Of a stretch of 64,000 nucleotides of DNA, positions 1 through 8,104 are shown piece by piece (position 1 is the stretch's first letter; each line of letters begins with the position of its first letter). Location: positions 4,535 to 68,534 of the forward strand of contig CAZPYA010000015.1 in the NCBI GenBank assembly GCA_964590255.1, given 5' to 3'. The position numbers and the translations under genes are program-made. The notes beneath the pieces are model-generated. The model was not told where the DNA came from. It did no database searches and saw only the letters and a list, made by a program, of their open reading frames with translations. The stretch is from JAKIYB01 sp964590255 (GTDB lineage Bacteria; Armatimonadota; Hebobacteria; CAIYQO01).

Positions 1-1
1 G

Positions 2-160
2 GGGCTGGGCCTGGCCGTCACGCGCGGCATCATCGAACTGCATGGCGGCGCCATCACCGCCGACAGCGCGGGCGAGAACCGCGGCTGTACCTTCACGATC
101 ATCCTGCCGCTGGCGCCCATCGGCGCCGGCGACGCCACGCCAGAAAGGAGTCCGGCATGA
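2..160 (+). CDS. C-terminal end of a sensor histidine kinase (partial)
   Basis: Only the last 52 codons lie in the window; the gene begins before base 1. The reading frame starts with Gly-Leu-Gly-Leu-Ala, the G2-box end of a HATPase_c domain. It continues with a helix ending IIELHGG and a strand pattern (GCTFTIILPL) typical of the end of histidine kinase ATPase domains. The stop TGA overlaps the ATG of the next gene (ATGA), so kinase and response regulator are translationally coupled and are probably partners. The input domain and the phosphoacceptor His cannot be seen. Confidence 0.85.
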   Translation, partial: GLGLAVTRGIIELHGGAITADSAGENRGCTFTIILPLAPIGAGDATPERSPA

Positions 161-546
161 CACAGACCATCGCGCTGATCGAAGATGACGCTGATATCCG
201 CGAACTGACCGACATGATGCTGGGGGCGGCCGGTTACACCGTGCTGACGGCCGCCAGCGGCGAGGAGGGGATGGCGCTGCTCGCGGAGCAGCCCGCCGAC
301 CTGCTCATCCTCGACATTATGCTGCCCGGCATCAACGGCTGGGAGGTGTGCCGCCGCCTGCGCGAGGACCCGCGCACCGCCGCGCTGCCCATCCTCATCT
401 TCACCGTGCGCAGCGAGCGCCTGGACGCGCACCGGACCGAGTGGACGCTGGCCAACGCGGTGCTCAGCAAGCCGTTCCTGCGCGAGGAACTGCTGCACCG
501 CGTCGCCGTGCTGCTCGATGCCGGAAAGGTGCCAGCGACGACATAG
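157..546 (+). CDS. Single-domain response regulator (CheY-like receiver)
   Basis: A 129-residue protein made of one receiver domain with no output domain. The acidic pocket is E9-D10-D11, the phosphoacceptor is D53 (LDIMLPG), the conserved hydroxyl residue is T83 and the signalling lysine is K105 (SKPF). All invariant receiver residues are therefore present and it should accept phosphate from the upstream kinase, whose stop codon its start overlaps. With no DNA-binding domain it probably acts by protein contact or as a phosphorelay intermediate. The start sits just downstream of an AAAGGAG Shine-Dalgarno sequence. Confidence 0.93.
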   Translation: MTQTIALIEDDADIRELTDMMLGAAGYTVLTAASGEEGMALLAEQPADLLILDIMLPGINGWEVCRRLREDPRTAALPILIFTVRSERLDAHRTEWTLANAVLSKPFLREELLHRVAVLLDAGKVPATT

Positions 547-583
547 CGAATAGTACCGCCATCTACTGATATGGGAGAATGTC

Positions 584-1654
584 ATGCGGGGATGGCTGGT
601 GCTGGGCGTGCTGCTGTGTGGGATGTTGGCGTGGGCACAGGGCGTGCTGCCGGTGCGTAATGGCCTGGTCGAGATCATTGTGCCCGACTGGGAGGGCCGA
701 AGCGACCGCCCGGCGCAGACGCTGCGCCTGCACCTGTACTACCCGAAAGGCGCGCTGGCGCAGGTGACGGCGGAGACCGGCCTGATGCTGGACCTGCACA
801 ACTGGGGCGGCGTTACCTTCGACGGCGCGCCGAACCCCGACGTGCTGGCCAATGCCTACAACGTCATCGCCATTGGCGTGGAGTATTTCCAAAGCGGCGA
901 TAAAGACCAGCCGACTGATCCCCCCTACGACTTCGGCTGCCGGCAGGCCATCGACGCGCTGCGCGGGCTGCAGTTCATCGCCCAGGCGCTGCGCGCCGAA
1001 AGGCGTCCCTTTGACGCCACGCGCATCTACGGTTGCGGCGGCTCGGGCGGCGGCAACGTCATCCAGATGGCCAACAAGCTGGCGCCGCGCGCCTTCGCCT
1101 GCATCGTCGACCTGTCCGGCATGGCCAGCCTCACCGACGACATGGCCTATCGCGAGCCGGGCGGCAGCGCGCTGAAGGCCCGCTACAGCCGCGACCCCGC
1201 CAGCCCCGCCTACCTGTCAAAGGGCATGCAGGAGATCCGCGATCTCGGCCATCCGGCGCACCTGGCGCTGCAGGTCGCGGCGAAGGCCGCCTGCGCCATC
1301 GTGGTGATTCACGGACTGGAGGACGGCTACTGCCTGGCCGCCGACAAGCGCCGAGTGACCGACGCCATGACCGCCGCCGGCCTGGCCGTCGATGCCCACT
1401 TCCTCGGCAAGACGGAAGTGGACGGCAAGATCGTGCTCAACCCCGGTCACTCGCTGGGCAACCGCACCACGCTGCTGCAGCACTTCGCCGGCAGCTATCT
1501 CGCCCCCGGCAGCCCGACCATGCGCCGGTTGGCCCAGCCCCTCGCCTTCACGGATGCCCGCGCCATGCGCTTCCCGGTCAGCGACGGCGTCTATGCGGTG
1601 ACCTATCCCGGCGGGTTGCCGTGCCTGGGCTTCACGCCGGCAGTAGCGCGGTAA
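584..1654 (+). CDS. Secreted alpha/beta-hydrolase family protein (DUF2920-like)
   Basis: A 356-residue protein with an N-terminal signal peptide (hydrophobic core VLGVLLCGMLAWA, cleavage near AWAQG). A GGGAG Shine-Dalgarno lies seven bases before the ATG. The motif Gly-Gly-Ser-Gly-Gly places the likely nucleophile at S154. D247 (HGLEDGY) and H289 (NPGHSLGN) are at the right spacing to complete a Ser-Asp-His triad. The stretch around YNVIAIGVEYFQSG recalls DUF2920 and peptidase/esterase-type hydrolases. The substrate is unknown; an exported esterase or deacetylase acting on polysaccharide is one possibility. Fold assignment is from motifs only. Confidence 0.7.
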   Translation: MRGWLVLGVLLCGMLAWAQGVLPVRNGLVEIIVPDWEGRSDRPAQTLRLHLYYPKGALAQVTAETGLMLDLHNWGGVTFDGAPNPDVLANAYNVIAIGVEYFQSGDKDQPTDPPYDFGCRQAIDALRGLQFIAQALRAERRPFDATRIYGCGGSGGGNVIQMANKLAPRAFACIVDLSGMASLTDDMAYREPGGSALKARYSRDPASPAYLSKGMQEIRDLGHPAHLALQVAAKAACAIVVIHGLEDGYCLAADKRRVTDAMTAAGLAVDAHFLGKTEVDGKIVLNPGHSLGNRTTLLQHFAGSYLAPGSPTMRRLAQPLAFTDARAMRFPVSDGVYAVTYPGGLPCLGFTPAVAR

Positions 1655-1761
1655 TATCGCACGCATTTTTTCACCTCCCGGAAGGAACGGCACGCCTCCT
1701 TCGCGAAATAACGTTTAAACGGCGCCGCGTCCTCTATATTTTGCGGCGCACGGGAGGCAGC

Positions 1762-3702
1762 ATGGGTAGTTCGACATCGGCATCGGGGGTTGACTGGAGC
1801 GCGGCGGCGCGAGAGCGGTTGAATGGGCGGGGGCTCTGCGTGGGCGGTTTCGCCATGGCGCACACCACGCGTTTCGACGCTGACGCATTCGAGCGCTACG
1901 TCGCCACCGCGGTGGAGTTTGGCGCCACGCACATCAACGTCGGCTGGGTGCCGTTCCACTACGGCAGTTGGTACCTGCCCGATAACAGTGATCCGTATGC
2001 GTCGTGGAGCGTGCACAGCATGGGCATCCTCCGCTTCTGCCCGCCGAAGGCGCTGCAGCAGTGGGTCACCCCGGAATCCGCCCGCCCGCTGCAGGACTGG
2101 CTGGACGCGCAGATGGCCATATTGCGCAAGTTCGGGCTGAAAGGCCAGGTGGCCGGCTGCGAGCCGCAGTGGCTGCCGGAAGAGGTGTATCGCGCGCACC
2201 CGCACTGGCGCGGCGCGCAGTGCGAGCTGGGCCGCATCGCCCGCAAGCCCTATTTCGCCCCGTCCATCGACGAGCCGGAAGTGCTCGATCTCTACCGCGA
2301 ATCGATGGCGGAGATCGCCCGGCGCTACCCCGAGTTGGACAGCTTCTCCTTCCTCGGCAACGACTCCGGCGCGGGCATTGCCTGGTCGCCGTGCCTGTAC
2401 CCCGGCATGAACGGCCCCACCCAGTGGCGCATGCGCGACCCCGGCGCGCGCATCGCCGGCTGGCTGTCCGTGCTGCAGGAAGGCGCCGCCTCGGAAGGGG
2501 TGGAGATCGCCGTCAACACCATGTCCAGCGGCCTGCCCGCCGGCACGGTGGCCGCGGCCCGCGCGCTGTGCACGAAAGGCCAGTATGTCAACAGCGGCAA
2601 CAACCTGAATGAAGGCCGCTGGGGCCCCGGCGCCCACCTGGGCGGCGGGCTGTGGACGCCCTATTACCCGGTGGTGGGCCTGGGCCAGCCGGTCGAGTTC
2701 GTGGCCGGGCTGCAGTCGGTGTATCACAACCCCGACGGTGACACCGCCGTCTCGTCGCTCGGCTTCGACGAGTACCACCTGCCGTTGGCGCGGTTGCTCA
2801 TCGAATCGTACCTGGAGAACCCCGGCCAGGGCTTGCTGAACCGCGACGCCGTGCTGCTGGCAGCGGCGGAGAAGCTCACCGGCTCGGCGAACGGCGCCGA
2901 AAAGCTCGTTGGCGTGTGGAACGACCTCAGCCACGCCCACCAGGCGATGTGTACCGTGCCGCAGAAAGGCATGAGCATCACCATGCCGTGGCTGACCGTC
3001 AGCGCGCGCTGGATCATGCGTCCGCTGGTGCCCGAGCCGACGAAGCTCACCGCGGAGGAAGAGGCGCACTACAAGCCGCACCTTTTCAGCGTGAACACCG
3101 ACGAGGAGAACGCCAACTACGGCATGCTGCTGGGCAAACCGCTCTTCAGCGGCTCCTGCGCGGTGTGGATGGCCCGCTGGAACCTGGTGGACGCCATCAA
3201 CCGCATCACCAGTTGCCGAGGGCGCGTGCAATCCCTTGCCGACGCCTGCCCCGACGCCGCGCACGCCGATGACCTGCGCCTCTTCGCCGCGCGCCTGGGC
3301 GCTTACGCCTGCCTCGCCGAGACGATGCGCAACACCATCATGTTCCAGTACGCCGTCGACACCGCCGACCAGCCGCAATACGGCCCGAATATGATGGACT
3401 ACGACGACAACATGATCTGCGACATGCGCGTGCTGGCCTTCCGCAAGATCGCCCGCGAGGAAGTGGACAACGTCGCCGACCTGCTGAGTATCCTCCGGTC
3501 GCATCCTGGCCCCATCCTCCACCAGGCGCAAACCGCTGCGGAAGAGTCCGTCTTCACCCTCGGTCCCGACCTGCTGGCCCAGGTGCAGCGCAAGCTGGAC
3601 ATCATGATGGACCACTGGCACGACTACGAGGCGCTCTACCCCACCACGAAGGTGTGGGACTTCGAGCCGCCCGCGCGGGGGAATATCACCGACGTGTTCT
3701 GA
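1762..3702 (+). CDS. Large conserved-type protein of unknown function, possible TIM-barrel hydrolase
   Basis: A 646-residue protein starting at the ATG after GGGAGGCAGC. The same frame stays open further upstream, but that part lies over the previous gene in another frame and is not coding. No signal peptide is seen. The N-terminal half (VEFGATHINVGWVPFHYGSW, later DSFSFLGNDSG and QYVNSGNNLNEG) has the alternating strand/helix rhythm and aromatic-rich loops of glycoside-hydrolase-like TIM barrels. I cannot assign a family or catalytic residues. The C-terminal third is mostly helical. It is separated from the hydrolase gene by about 107 bases and may be transcribed independently. Confidence 0.75.
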   Translation: MGSSTSASGVDWSAAARERLNGRGLCVGGFAMAHTTRFDADAFERYVATAVEFGATHINVGWVPFHYGSWYLPDNSDPYASWSVHSMGILRFCPPKALQQWVTPESARPLQDWLDAQMAILRKFGLKGQVAGCEPQWLPEEVYRAHPHWRGAQCELGRIARKPYFAPSIDEPEVLDLYRESMAEIARRYPELDSFSFLGNDSGAGIAWSPCLYPGMNGPTQWRMRDPGARIAGWLSVLQEGAASEGVEIAVNTMSSGLPAGTVAAARALCTKGQYVNSGNNLNEGRWGPGAHLGGGLWTPYYPVVGLGQPVEFVAGLQSVYHNPDGDTAVSSLGFDEYHLPLARLLIESYLENPGQGLLNRDAVLLAAAEKLTGSANGAEKLVGVWNDLSHAHQAMCTVPQKGMSITMPWLTVSARWIMRPLVPEPTKLTAEEEAHYKPHLFSVNTDEENANYGMLLGKPLFSGSCAVWMARWNLVDAINRITSCRGRVQSLADACPDAAHADDLRLFAARLGAYACLAETMRNTIMFQYAVDTADQPQYGPNMMDYDDNMICDMRVLAFRKIAREEVDNVADLLSILRSHPGPILHQAQTAAEESVFTLGPDLLAQVQRKLDIMMDHWHDYEALYPTTKVWDFEPPARGNITDVF

Positions 3703-3783
3703 CGTCGCTGGAGGGCGAGACTCTGTCGAGCCGCGCGCACGTGCAGACGCTGGTGCGCAAACGGTCCCGGCGCCTTCGCTCGG

Positions 3784-3903
3784 CCCTCACCCCCGGCCCC
3801 TCTCCCAAGCTTGGGCGAGGGGAGCTATCTGTTAAATAAGGGCGTTATCGTCAACAGTCTCACTCCCCTCTCCCAGAATTGGGAGAGGGGTCGGGGGTGA
3901 GGG
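3784..3903. repeat. Nested inverted repeat, CCCCTCTCCCA/TGGGAGAGGGG family
   Basis: This spacer between 3702 and 4000 holds two hairpins. The first, 3797-3822, is an imperfect palindrome. The second, 3865-3890, has a perfect 11-bp stem with loop GAAT. They are enclosed by outer arms 3784-3799 and 3888-3903 that pair with one mismatch, so the whole block can fold as a cruciform. Further copies of the hairpin occur at 6267-6292 and, in a shortened form, at 47589-47618. A TACAAT at 3932 could be a -10 for the downstream gene, but no matching -35 is evident. Confidence 0.75.
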
Positions 3904-3999
3904 CTGCGCGAAGGCGCTGGGACCGACAATCTACAATACCGCTGAACGTGTCCCCTCCAGGCAGGAACCCCCACCCCCGCCGTCGAATACTACACCATT

Positions 4000-4986
4000 A
4001 TGACCCCACAGACTTTACAGCGCGACGCGGTTGTCGACTTCGCGCGCGAGACGTTGCGGCAGGAAGCGCAGGCGCTGGTCGCCATGGCGGAGCGGTTGGG
4101 CGAGGAGTTCGGCCAGGCGGTGGACCTCATTCTCGGCTGCACCGGCCGGGTGGTGACCACCGGCATGGGCAAGTCCGGCGCGGTGGCGCGCAAGATCGCC
4201 GGCACGCTGGCCAGCACCGGCACACCGTCGCTGTTCCTCCACCCCGCCGAGAGCGTGCACGGCGACCTGGGCATGGTGGCGATGGGCGATATCCTGCTGG
4301 CGCTCTCCAACAGCGGCGACACCGAGGAACTGAACGCCATCCTCCCCGCCATCGCCCGCATCGAGGTGCCCATCATCGCCCTCACCGGCCGCGCCGATTC
4401 CGCGCTGGGCCGCGCCGCCACGGTGGTGCTGGACACCGCCGTGGAGCGCGAAATCTGCCCCTTCAACCTGGCCCCCACCAGCAGCACGACCGCGCAGATC
4501 GCCATGGGCGACGCGCTGGCCATCGCCGTCATGCGCTGCCGGCGCTTCACCTCGGTCGACTACGCCCGCCTGCATCCGCGCGGCGCGCTGGGCCGCCGCC
4601 TGCTGCTTACCGTGGGCGACGTGATGCGCACCGGCGAGAACCTGGCCGCCGTCACGCCTGCCACGCTGCTGAAAGACGTCCTCTTCGCCATCACCCGCGC
4701 CCACGCCGGCGCCGCCGCGGTGGTGGATGACGCCGGCGTCATGCTCGGCCTCATCTGCGACGGCGACATCCGCCGCACGCTGCTGGAGGACGAGGACGCC
4801 CTGCACAAACCCTGCGGCGCGCATATGAATACGGCACCGCGCACCATCGCCGCCGACCACCTGGCCGCCGAAACGCTGCAAACGATGCAGGCCCGCCAGA
4901 TCAGCGAAATGCCCGTCCTCGACGCCACCGGCCGCATCATCGGCATGCTCAACCTGAAAGACCTGCTCGCCGCGGGGATCGTGTAA
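4000..4986 (+). CDS. kdsD: Arabinose-5-phosphate isomerase, KpsF/GutQ family
   Basis: A 328-residue protein, the usual length for the family. It has an N-terminal SIS sugar-isomerase domain (GMGKSGAVARKIAGTLASTG, then ALSNSGDTEELNA) and two C-terminal CBS domains (from about residue 205, ending ISEMPVLDATGRIIGMLN). Family members interconvert ribulose 5-phosphate and arabinose 5-phosphate for KDO synthesis in Gram-negative envelopes. The HPAESVHGDLGM segment carries the conserved His. No clear Shine-Dalgarno precedes the ATG. The stop overlaps the next start by one base (TAATG), so the two genes form an operon. No other KDO genes are in the window, so the physiological role is inferred from the family. 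Confidence 0.9.
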   Translation: MTPQTLQRDAVVDFARETLRQEAQALVAMAERLGEEFGQAVDLILGCTGRVVTTGMGKSGAVARKIAGTLASTGTPSLFLHPAESVHGDLGMVAMGDILLALSNSGDTEELNAILPAIARIEVPIIALTGRADSALGRAATVVLDTAVEREICPFNLAPTSSTTAQIAMGDALAIAVMRCRRFTSVDYARLHPRGALGRRLLLTVGDVMRTGENLAAVTPATLLKDVLFAITRAHAGAAAVVDDAGVMLGLICDGDIRRTLLEDEDALHKPCGAHMNTAPRTIAADHLAAETLQTMQARQISEMPVLDATGRIIGMLNLKDLLAAGIV

Positions 4987-6185
4987 TGACCTACGACGAC
5001 GTGATGGCCACCCTCGGCATTGCCGCGCCGCCCGCCGCCTGGCGCGAAGCGTGGGACGACGCCCAGGCCACCTTCCCCGCCGAGGGCCTGGCGTACCTGA
5101 CCGACGACTTCCTCACAGAGCTGGCGGCCACCTGCGACTTCCCCGCGGACATCCTGCCGCCGCTGCGCGAGACGCTGGCGCAAGTGCGCGGCAGCGAACC
5201 CCTGCAGCGGCTGGCGTGGCTGTGGCGCGAGCTGGTCGTCACCCGCGGAGTGACAGACGGCGCCCGCGGTTGGCCCGATCCCGCCGGCTTTCCGCTCTTT
5301 TCCGCCGTTGTAGTGCTGATGTGCATTCCGCCGCTGCTGCGGGCGTATGCCGAATGCGACATCCCCCTGGCCATCGCCCGCGACACGCTGCGCGATCTGC
5401 CCATCTGGATGCGCAACTGGCGCCGGCGCTTCGGCGCGTGGGGCTTCGACCGGCTGGGGTGGATGGCCTGGCACCTCACCGGGCGGCTGTACCGGGTGGG
5501 GCGCATGCAGTATATCTACAAATCGTTCACCTGGCCGGTGCGCGCCTACCGCCACCGCGCCACCGGCGAGGTGGTGGCGCTCTTCGAGAGCGGTCAGCGC
5601 TGCCGCCGCGACGGGTATATCGATGGCACGAACGGCGTGGCCGATCCCGATGCCTGGGTGACGCAGTTGGAGGAGGGCGCGCAGACCGTGTGCGGCACGC
5701 CCGTCACCCGCGACGGCCGCGCCCTACCCGAGCCCGTGATGCTGCCGCTGGCAGAGTGGCACTGCGTGCTGAAACCCGGCGACCCGGTGCTGGACATGCA
5801 CATCCCCGCCGACGGGAAGATGGATTACCACGCCTGCGGCGCCTCGGTGCAGGCGTCGGCCGCGTTCTTTACGCGGTACTTTCCGGAAAACCCCACCCCC
5901 GTCGCCTTCATCTGCTACTCCTGGCTGCTCGACTATCGCTACAGCGACCTGCTCCCCGCCGAGTCGAACATCGTGCGCTGGCAACGCGAGTTCCACGCCT
6001 TCCCGGTGCTGTCCGACGATCTCGACCCCTTCTTCCGCGTCTTCGACGGCAAGCCCGACGACCTGACCACCGCCCCGCGCGACACCGCCCTCCGCCGCGC
6101 CATGCTGGACACCACCCTCGCCGGCCGTCCGGTGAAAATGGCCGGCGGCTTTATCCTCATCGATGCGATGACGTGGGGGGTATGA
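4986..6185 (+). CDS. GNAT-like acyltransferase-domain protein
   Basis: A 399-residue soluble protein translationally coupled to kdsD (TAATG overlap). It has an acidic helical N-terminal part, a middle part with LTGRLYRVGRMQYIYK, and a C-terminal part with HIPADGKMDYHACGASV and FICYSWLLDYRYSDLLPAESNI. I recognise this as the two-part (NAT_N plus GNAT_C-like) acyltransferase arrangement found in many actinobacterial and armatimonadotal genomes. The acyl donor and acceptor are unknown. Pairing with a sugar-phosphate isomerase suggests a metabolic enzyme but does not prove a shared pathway. Confidence 0.65.
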   Translation: MTYDDVMATLGIAAPPAAWREAWDDAQATFPAEGLAYLTDDFLTELAATCDFPADILPPLRETLAQVRGSEPLQRLAWLWRELVVTRGVTDGARGWPDPAGFPLFSAVVVLMCIPPLLRAYAECDIPLAIARDTLRDLPIWMRNWRRRFGAWGFDRLGWMAWHLTGRLYRVGRMQYIYKSFTWPVRAYRHRATGEVVALFESGQRCRRDGYIDGTNGVADPDAWVTQLEEGAQTVCGTPVTRDGRALPEPVMLPLAEWHCVLKPGDPVLDMHIPADGKMDYHACGASVQASAAFFTRYFPENPTPVAFICYSWLLDYRYSDLLPAESNIVRWQREFHAFPVLSDDLDPFFRVFDGKPDDLTTAPRDTALRRAMLDTTLAGRPVKMAGGFILIDAMTWGV

Positions 6186-6266
6186 CCAATAGATTGTAAC
6201 GCGTGCTCGCCGTAGCACACGGGATTGCCGACGCTGCGACTACAGCACCGCAATGAATATGACATT

Positions 6267-6306
6267 CCCCTCTCCCAGCATTGGGAGAGGGGTCAGGGGG
6301 TGAGGG
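6267..6306. repeat. Hairpin repeat, second copy of the CCCCTCTCCCA family
   Basis: A perfect 11-bp stem (6267-6277 with 6282-6292, loop GCAT) is followed by TCAGGGGGTGAGGG, almost the same tail that follows the copy at 3865-3890. It lies in the 313-base spacer between the acyltransferase-like gene and lpdA. With no T-run it is a dispersed repeat rather than a clear intrinsic terminator. The rest of the spacer holds the lpdA promoter and nothing else I recognise. Confidence 0.75.
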
Positions 6307-6409
6307 CGCGCGCGGGAGCGCGCAACGACCGCCGGCATACTGATCGACAACTATTAGAACTGCGGATGCGCATTCACCCCTATCTCCTCACCCCTGTCCC
6401 CTTACCTAC

Positions 6410-6439
6410 TTGGCACAAATCCCCCGCACGCGGTACAAT
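6410..6439 (+). promoter_or_regulatory. Putative sigma70-type promoter of lpdA
   Basis: TTGGCA at 6410-6415 and TACAAT at 6434-6439 are separated by 18 bases. The predicted start is near 6446, about 50 bases before the lpdA ATG. Confidence 0.55.
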
Positions 6440-6498
6440 TCACCCATCTTCACGGCCTGCCTTTAGGCGGGCCGTTGTGTGTGACGAAGGAGCAGGCG

Positions 6499-7890
6499 AT
6501 GGCGTATGAATACGATGTGGCGATTCTGGGCGGTGGTCCCGGCGGGTATGTGGCGGCGATCAAGGCGGCGCAGCATGGGCTGAAGACGGCGCTGGTGGAG
6601 AAGGGCTTCCTCGGTGGCACCTGTCTCAATGTAGGCTGCATCCCCACCAAGGCGCTGCTTGCCTCCGCCGAGGTATACCGCGGCGCGAAGGGCGCGCGCG
6701 AATTCGGCATCGGCGTGGAGAACGTCTCCTTCGACTTCAGCAAGATCATGAGCCGCAAGGAGCGCATCGTGAAGCAGCTCCGCAGCGGCGTGGAATACCT
6801 GATGAAGAAGAACGCGATCACCGTCTTCATCGGCGCGGGGTCGCTCACCGGCACGAACAGCCTGGGTATTGCCGGCGACGAGGCACGCGAGATCACTGCC
6901 AGTAACATCGTCCTCGCCAGCGGCTCCACGCCGTCGCGCCCGCCCATACCGGGCATGGACGGCGCCAACGTGGTCACCAGCGACGAGATCCTCTTCTGGC
7001 CGGAGGTGCCGGCCACGCTGGCGGTTATCGGCGGCGGGGCTATCGGGCTGGAATTCGCCTACTTCTTCAACGTGCTGGGCAGCAAGGTGACGGTGGTGGA
7101 AGCGCTGCCGCATATCCTGCCCGCCGAGGATGACCAGGTGGCGGCCGAGTTGACCACTGCGCTGAAGCGCCAGGGTATCGCCGTGCAAGCCGGTGCGAAA
7201 GTGTTGGAGATCGGCGACGCCGACGGGAAGAAATACGTCAGCTATCAGCCTGCCGGCGCCGACGAGTCGCAACGTGTCGCCGCCGACGTGGTGCTGGTGG
7301 CCACCGGCCGCTGGCCCTTCACTCAGGGATGCGGGTATGAAGCGCAGGGCATTACCATCGAGCGCCGCGCGGTGGTGGTGGACGAATACCTGCACACCGG
7401 CATCGGCAACATCTACGCCATCGGCGACGTCATCGGCGGCATGCTGCTGGCGCACAAGTCCTCCGCGGAAGCGGGCGTGGCGGTGGACAACATCACCGGC
7501 CATCGCCGCGCCATGCGCTACCACGCCATCCCCACCGCGCTCTACACTACCCCGGAAGTGGCCAGCGTGGGCATGACCGAGGCGGCGGCGCAGGCACAAG
7601 GTCTTGATGTCAGAACCGGCAGCTTCCCCTTCCGCCCGCTGGGCAAGGCGCTGGCTATCGGCGAGCGCGAGGGCTTCGTCAAGGCCATCTACCGGACGGA
7701 CACCGGCGCCATGGTCGGCGTGCAGGCCATCGGCCCCCACGTCACCGACCTCATCGCCGGCGCCGCCATGGCTGTCCAACATGGCCTCACCGCCGAGCAA
7801 TACGCCCACACCATCCACCCGCACCCGACGCTGTCCGAATGCTTCCACGAAGCCATCGAAGTGGCGCTGGGGCATCCCGTGCATATGTAA
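6499..7890 (+). CDS. lpdA: Dihydrolipoyl dehydrogenase (E3)
   Basis: A 463-residue flavoprotein, normal for the family. It reoxidises dihydrolipoamide in 2-oxoacid dehydrogenase and glycine cleavage complexes, passing electrons through FAD to NAD. Visible features are the FAD-binding GGGPGG (11-16), the redox disulphide C42-LNVG-C47, the NAD-binding VIGGGAIGLEFA, the second FAD contact IYAIGDVIGG, and the C-terminal catalytic pair in HPHPTLSE. The ATG at 6499 is chosen over the upstream TTG at 6475 because AAGGAG lies six bases before it. No E1 or E2 genes are nearby, so the gene stands alone and may serve several complexes. Confidence 0.95.
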   Translation: MAYEYDVAILGGGPGGYVAAIKAAQHGLKTALVEKGFLGGTCLNVGCIPTKALLASAEVYRGAKGAREFGIGVENVSFDFSKIMSRKERIVKQLRSGVEYLMKKNAITVFIGAGSLTGTNSLGIAGDEAREITASNIVLASGSTPSRPPIPGMDGANVVTSDEILFWPEVPATLAVIGGGAIGLEFAYFFNVLGSKVTVVEALPHILPAEDDQVAAELTTALKRQGIAVQAGAKVLEIGDADGKKYVSYQPAGADESQRVAADVVLVATGRWPFTQGCGYEAQGITIERRAVVVDEYLHTGIGNIYAIGDVIGGMLLAHKSSAEAGVAVDNITGHRRAMRYHAIPTALYTTPEVASVGMTEAAAQAQGLDVRTGSFPFRPLGKALAIGEREGFVKAIYRTDTGAMVGVQAIGPHVTDLIAGAAMAVQHGLTAEQYAHTIHPHPTLSECFHEAIEVALGHPVHM

Positions 7891-7892
7891 GG

Positions 7893-8104
7893 GATAGAGG
7901 ACAGGGAACTGGGAACCGGGATGAGGGCCGAAGGCCCGGCAGATGCTAGCCACGGGTGCCAACCCGTGGAAATCGGAATTGCATATTACAAAGCCCCGAA
8001 GGGGCGATAGAATGGTCTGTCGCCCCTTCGGGGCTTTAATTACCTTGACTCGGTTCTCCACGGGTTGGCACCCATGGCTAGCATCACATGCCCCTCTGGG
8101 GCAT
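7893..8104. repeat. Composite palindromic intergenic repeat, copy A
   Basis: A symmetrical block between the convergent ends of lpdA and the sialidase-like gene. From the outside in it contains GCTAGCCACGGGTGCC paired with its near-complement close to 8080. The hairpin CCACGGGTGCCAACCCGTGG comes next, and the centre has GCCCCGAAGGGGC facing GCCCCTTCGGGGC. It begins with a GGATAGAGGACAGGGAAC stretch. A second copy in the same orientation lies at 9321-9562, so the two copies bracket the sialidase-like gene. The central hairpins probably also stop transcription from both sides. Confidence 0.8.

Noticed and set aside
1603..3621. Long minus-strand open frame (672 codons) opposite the unknown protein at 1762
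   Set aside because: It is rich in His, Gly, Arg and Val in the way GC-rich antisense frames are, has no domain motif or ribosome site, and the plus-strand frame is protein-like throughout.
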